From Methylomonas methanica MC09 (GTDB taxonomy: Bacteria; Pseudomonadota; Gammaproteobacteria; Methylococcales; Methylomonadaceae): a stretch of 64,000 nt of DNA. Under the pieces are notes generated by a model. It searched no databases and was not told the origin of the DNA. It saw nothing but the letters and a program-made list of their open reading frames with translations. The first letter of the stretch is position 1, and each line of letters starts with the position of its first letter. The stretch spans positions 4,092,001 through 4,156,000 of the forward strand of contig NC_015572.1 in assembly GCF_000214665.1 (NCBI RefSeq), in the 5' to 3' direction. Both the position numbers and the translations under genes were made by a program. Shown piece by piece: positions 62,149 to 64,000 of this stretch.

Positions 62149-63065
62149 CTAGCGAACCACTCAAGCCCTTGATTCTGATAGTCGACGACACCCCCACCAA
62201 CATTCAAATATTGGCGGAAAATCTGATTAAGGATTATCGGGTCAAAGTCGCCGCCAGCGGTGAAAATGCGCTGCGGATTGTCGCTCAACAGGAATTGCCC
62301 GATCTGATTTTGTTGGATGTGATGATGCCGGACATAGACGGTTACGAAGTGTGCCGACGACTGAAAAACAACCCGCAAACCCACGCTATTCCCATCATAT
62401 TCGTCACCGCGTTAAACGAAGTGGCCAACGAAGAATTCGGCCTCAACCTGGGGGCGATGGATTACATCACCAAGCCCTTCTACCTGCCTGTGGTCAAAGC
62501 CAGGATACGTAATCACATCCGTCTCAAGCAACTGACCGACACGCTGGAATCCATGGCCTGGATAGACGGACTGACCGGCATTCCCAACCGGCGGCGTTTC
62601 GATCAGATGCTGGAAATCGAATGGAAACGCGCCCAACGCAATCAGTTGCCGTTGGCCGTCATCATGGTGGATATCGATCATTTCAAGGCCTATAACGACT
62701 GTCACGGGCATGGTGAAGGCGATGTTTGTCTAAAGCAGGTGGCCACGATGTTCGCCGCCACGGTGAACCGGCCTGGCGATTTAGTTGCCCGTTACGGCGG
62801 TGAAGAATTTGTGATATTGATGCCGGAAACCGACACCGACGGCGCCCAACAGCTTGCCGATCATTTACGCCACCAAATCGAATCGATGCAAATTCCGCAC
62901 ACCAGCTCCAGTGCCTCTTGCTGGGTAACGATCAGTTTAGGTTACGCCGCGTTGATTCCCAAACCGGAGCAAGCCTCCTCCACATTGCTGGACGACGCGG
63001 ACAACATGCTGTACCAAGCCAAAAACCTGGGCCGCAACCGCGCCTTCGGCTATTGTTTAGGCTAG
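62145..63065 (+). CDS. Response-regulator diguanylate cyclase (receiver-GGDEF)
   Basis: 306 residues: a receiver domain with phospho-Asp58 (LILLDVMMPDIDGYEVCRRL) and GGDEF domain with DGLTGIPNRRRFDQM, MVDIDHFKAYND and active site RYGGEEFVIL (GGEEF at 218-222). An inhibitory I-site RxxD (RPGD, 209-212) precedes it by five residues, implying product feedback. It makes c-di-GMP upon phosphorylation. The ATG overlaps the stop of the hybrid kinase (ATGA), so the Hpt of that kinase is the natural phosphodonor. Confidence 0.94.
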   Translation: MTSEPLKPLILIVDDTPTNIQILAENLIKDYRVKVAASGENALRIVAQQELPDLILLDVMMPDIDGYEVCRRLKNNPQTHAIPIIFVTALNEVANEEFGLNLGAMDYITKPFYLPVVKARIRNHIRLKQLTDTLESMAWIDGLTGIPNRRRFDQMLEIEWKRAQRNQLPLAVIMVDIDHFKAYNDCHGHGEGDVCLKQVATMFAATVNRPGDLVARYGGEEFVILMPETDTDGAQQLADHLRHQIESMQIPHTSSSASCWVTISLGYAALIPKPEQASSTLLDDADNMLYQAKNLGRNRAFGYCLG

Positions 63066-63127
63066 CGTCCGCTACAAATCGTATCCCTAAACCCAGCCCC
63101 TTACCGTTAATTCGCCTGTTTTTCCGC

Positions 63128-64000
63128 TCATCGCCATTTAAAAACCATCAGCGTAATATCATCGTTAAAGCGGCTTGTCTCGCAAAACCGTTTCAAGGCG
63201 GCATACAAGGCATCGATAATCGCTTGCGGCGGCAGATGCGCGTTTTCCAGGAAAACGCGCTTCACCCTTTCCAGGCCAAAAAACGCCTGCTGGGGACTTT
63301 CCGCCTCGATTAAGCCGTCGGTATAAAAGAGAATCACATCGCCCTCCGTCAGGCTAACGGATTTTTCTTCGAACATCACATCCTGCCGGATACCGACAAT
63401 TAAGCCGTCGGCATCCAGTTCCCTGAATTCGTTGCGCAAGCCGTTAAACAATAGCGGCGGCGGATGACCGGCATTGGCATATTTGATTTGCCGTCCAAGC
63501 AGATCGACTTGCATATAAAACAAGGTAATAAAATAGTCCGCATTGTTTAAATCGTTAAACAGGAACTTGTTTAATACTCCCAAGGTTTCCGCAGGGCTAA
63601 AGGCTAAATTGTGTTGCACGCGCAGAGCACTGCGCGTTTCCACCATAAATAGCGCAGGTCCGATCGAATGACCGGATACATCGGCAATCACGATATCCAG
63701 ATGGGCTTCATCGCGGAAAAAATAATCGTAATAATCGCCGCCCACCTTGTCCGCCGGCACGCATAAACCCGTTATTACAAAGTCATCGGTTTCGATGGCC
63801 GAGGAAGGCGTCAAAGTGGCCTGGATTTCCTGGGCAATTCTGATTTCGTTTTGGGCAATCGCCAGCTCGACTTCGGCTTGGCGAATTTGCTGTTCCGCGG
63901 CCCGACGTCCGGAAATGTCGTGTATGAAACCGCTGAAAATATAGGTATTGCCGACTTTTAACGGCGAAACGCTGAGTTCGACCGGAAATTCGCTGCCGTC
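63128..64000 (-). CDS. PAS domain-SpoIIE (PP2C) phosphatase, truncated at the window edge
   Basis: The frame is open to the right edge. It reads, from the 5' side, part of a PAS domain (VELSVSPLKVGNTYIFSGFI, then HDISGRRAAEQQI), a helical linker (RQAEVELAIAQNEIRIAQEI) and a SpoIIE/PP2C phosphatase: SSAIETDDFVITGLCVPADK, VGGDYYDYF, DIVIADVSGHSIGPALFM, ILFYTDGLIE and RFNDDITLMVFK. Metal-binding Asp residues are in place. Such RsbU-like phosphatases act in partner-switching pathways. No anti-sigma kinase or antagonist is visible in the window. It converges on the diguanylate cyclase gene; the TTG at 63814 is not a real start. Confidence 0.85.
   Translation of the reverse strand, partial: DGSEFPVELSVSPLKVGNTYIFSGFIHDISGRRAAEQQIRQAEVELAIAQNEIRIAQEIQATLTPSSAIETDDFVITGLCVPADKVGGDYYDYFFRDEAHLDIVIADVSGHSIGPALFMVETRSALRVQHNLAFSPAETLGVLNKFLFNDLNNADYFITLFYMQVDLLGRQIKYANAGHPPPLLFNGLRNEFRELDADGLIVGIRQDVMFEEKSVSLTEGDVILFYTDGLIEAESPQQAFFGLERVKRVFLENAHLPPQAIIDALYAALKRFCETSRFNDDITLMVFKWR

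Noticed and set aside
1..64000. CRISPR arrays, rRNA genes, prophage
   Set aside because: No regular direct repeats with spacers, no rRNA-like sequence and no phage structural genes were seen on reading the window.

Overview
The window is chromosomal DNA of a gammaproteobacterium, most probably a Methylococcales methanotroph of the Methylomonas type. That placement is inferred from four things: the csrA/tRNA-Ser/tRNA-Arg arrangement, a small c555-like monohaem cytochrome, an AspRS with the non-discriminating signature, and the overall gene content. No methane oxidation gene lies in the window, so the genus is not proven. Coding is dense and mostly housekeeping, with two accessory stretches (about 1-16 kb and 45.6-47.6 kb).

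1-5.6 kb: the end of an arylsulfotransferase-like beta-propeller gene and a 2OG-Fe(II) oxygenase on the plus strand. They converge on a minus-strand run of cobS-like AAA+ ATPase, cobT-like VWA protein, a broken ORF, a lasso-type B2 (transglutaminase-fold) protease and a frameshifted secreted protein. This looks like a decaying peptide-modification locus attached to a cobaltochelatase-type ATPase/VWA pair. 5.6-16.3 kb: accessory DNA with much decay. It holds a histidine phosphatase, a yedK/HMCES gene cut by an IS3-family element, remnants of an SDR and of a zinc alcohol dehydrogenase, a TetR regulator, a tautomerase, an aldehyde dehydrogenase, an alpha/beta hydrolase, a PEP-CTERM-type exported protein and a GlxA-type AraC regulator.

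16.3-45.6 kb: core genome. In order: a fatty acid desaturase, three tRNAs and csrA, rbgA-like GTPase, nadA, aspS-fmdB, pyrC, a three-gene lipid A glycosyl-modification cassette, two DUF4124 genes, argH, argA, cpdA, rppH, a HAD-IB phosphatase, tusA-like, cysG, cytochrome c, argG, waaA, a BaeSR-like two-component system with a Spy-like and a DUF6515 protein, a ROK glucokinase and a FetAB-like exporter. The AspRS carries the residues of non-discriminating enzymes, which implies tRNA-dependent asparagine formation.

45.6-54.7 kb: a suppressor-of-fused domain protein, a cluster of intergenic hairpin repeats, a formate/nitrite transporter followed by a PP2C phosphatase-Ser/Thr kinase fusion, treZ, and the gap-pyk pair. 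54.7-64 kb: a signalling island with a TonB-dependent receptor, a lipocalin-like/CrtC-type protein, YfiR, a CHASE8 hybrid histidine kinase with two receivers and an Hpt domain, a receiver-GGDEF diguanylate cyclase, and the start of a convergent PAS-SpoIIE phosphatase that runs off the window. Together these suggest an outer-membrane cue coupled to phosphorelay and c-di-GMP output.
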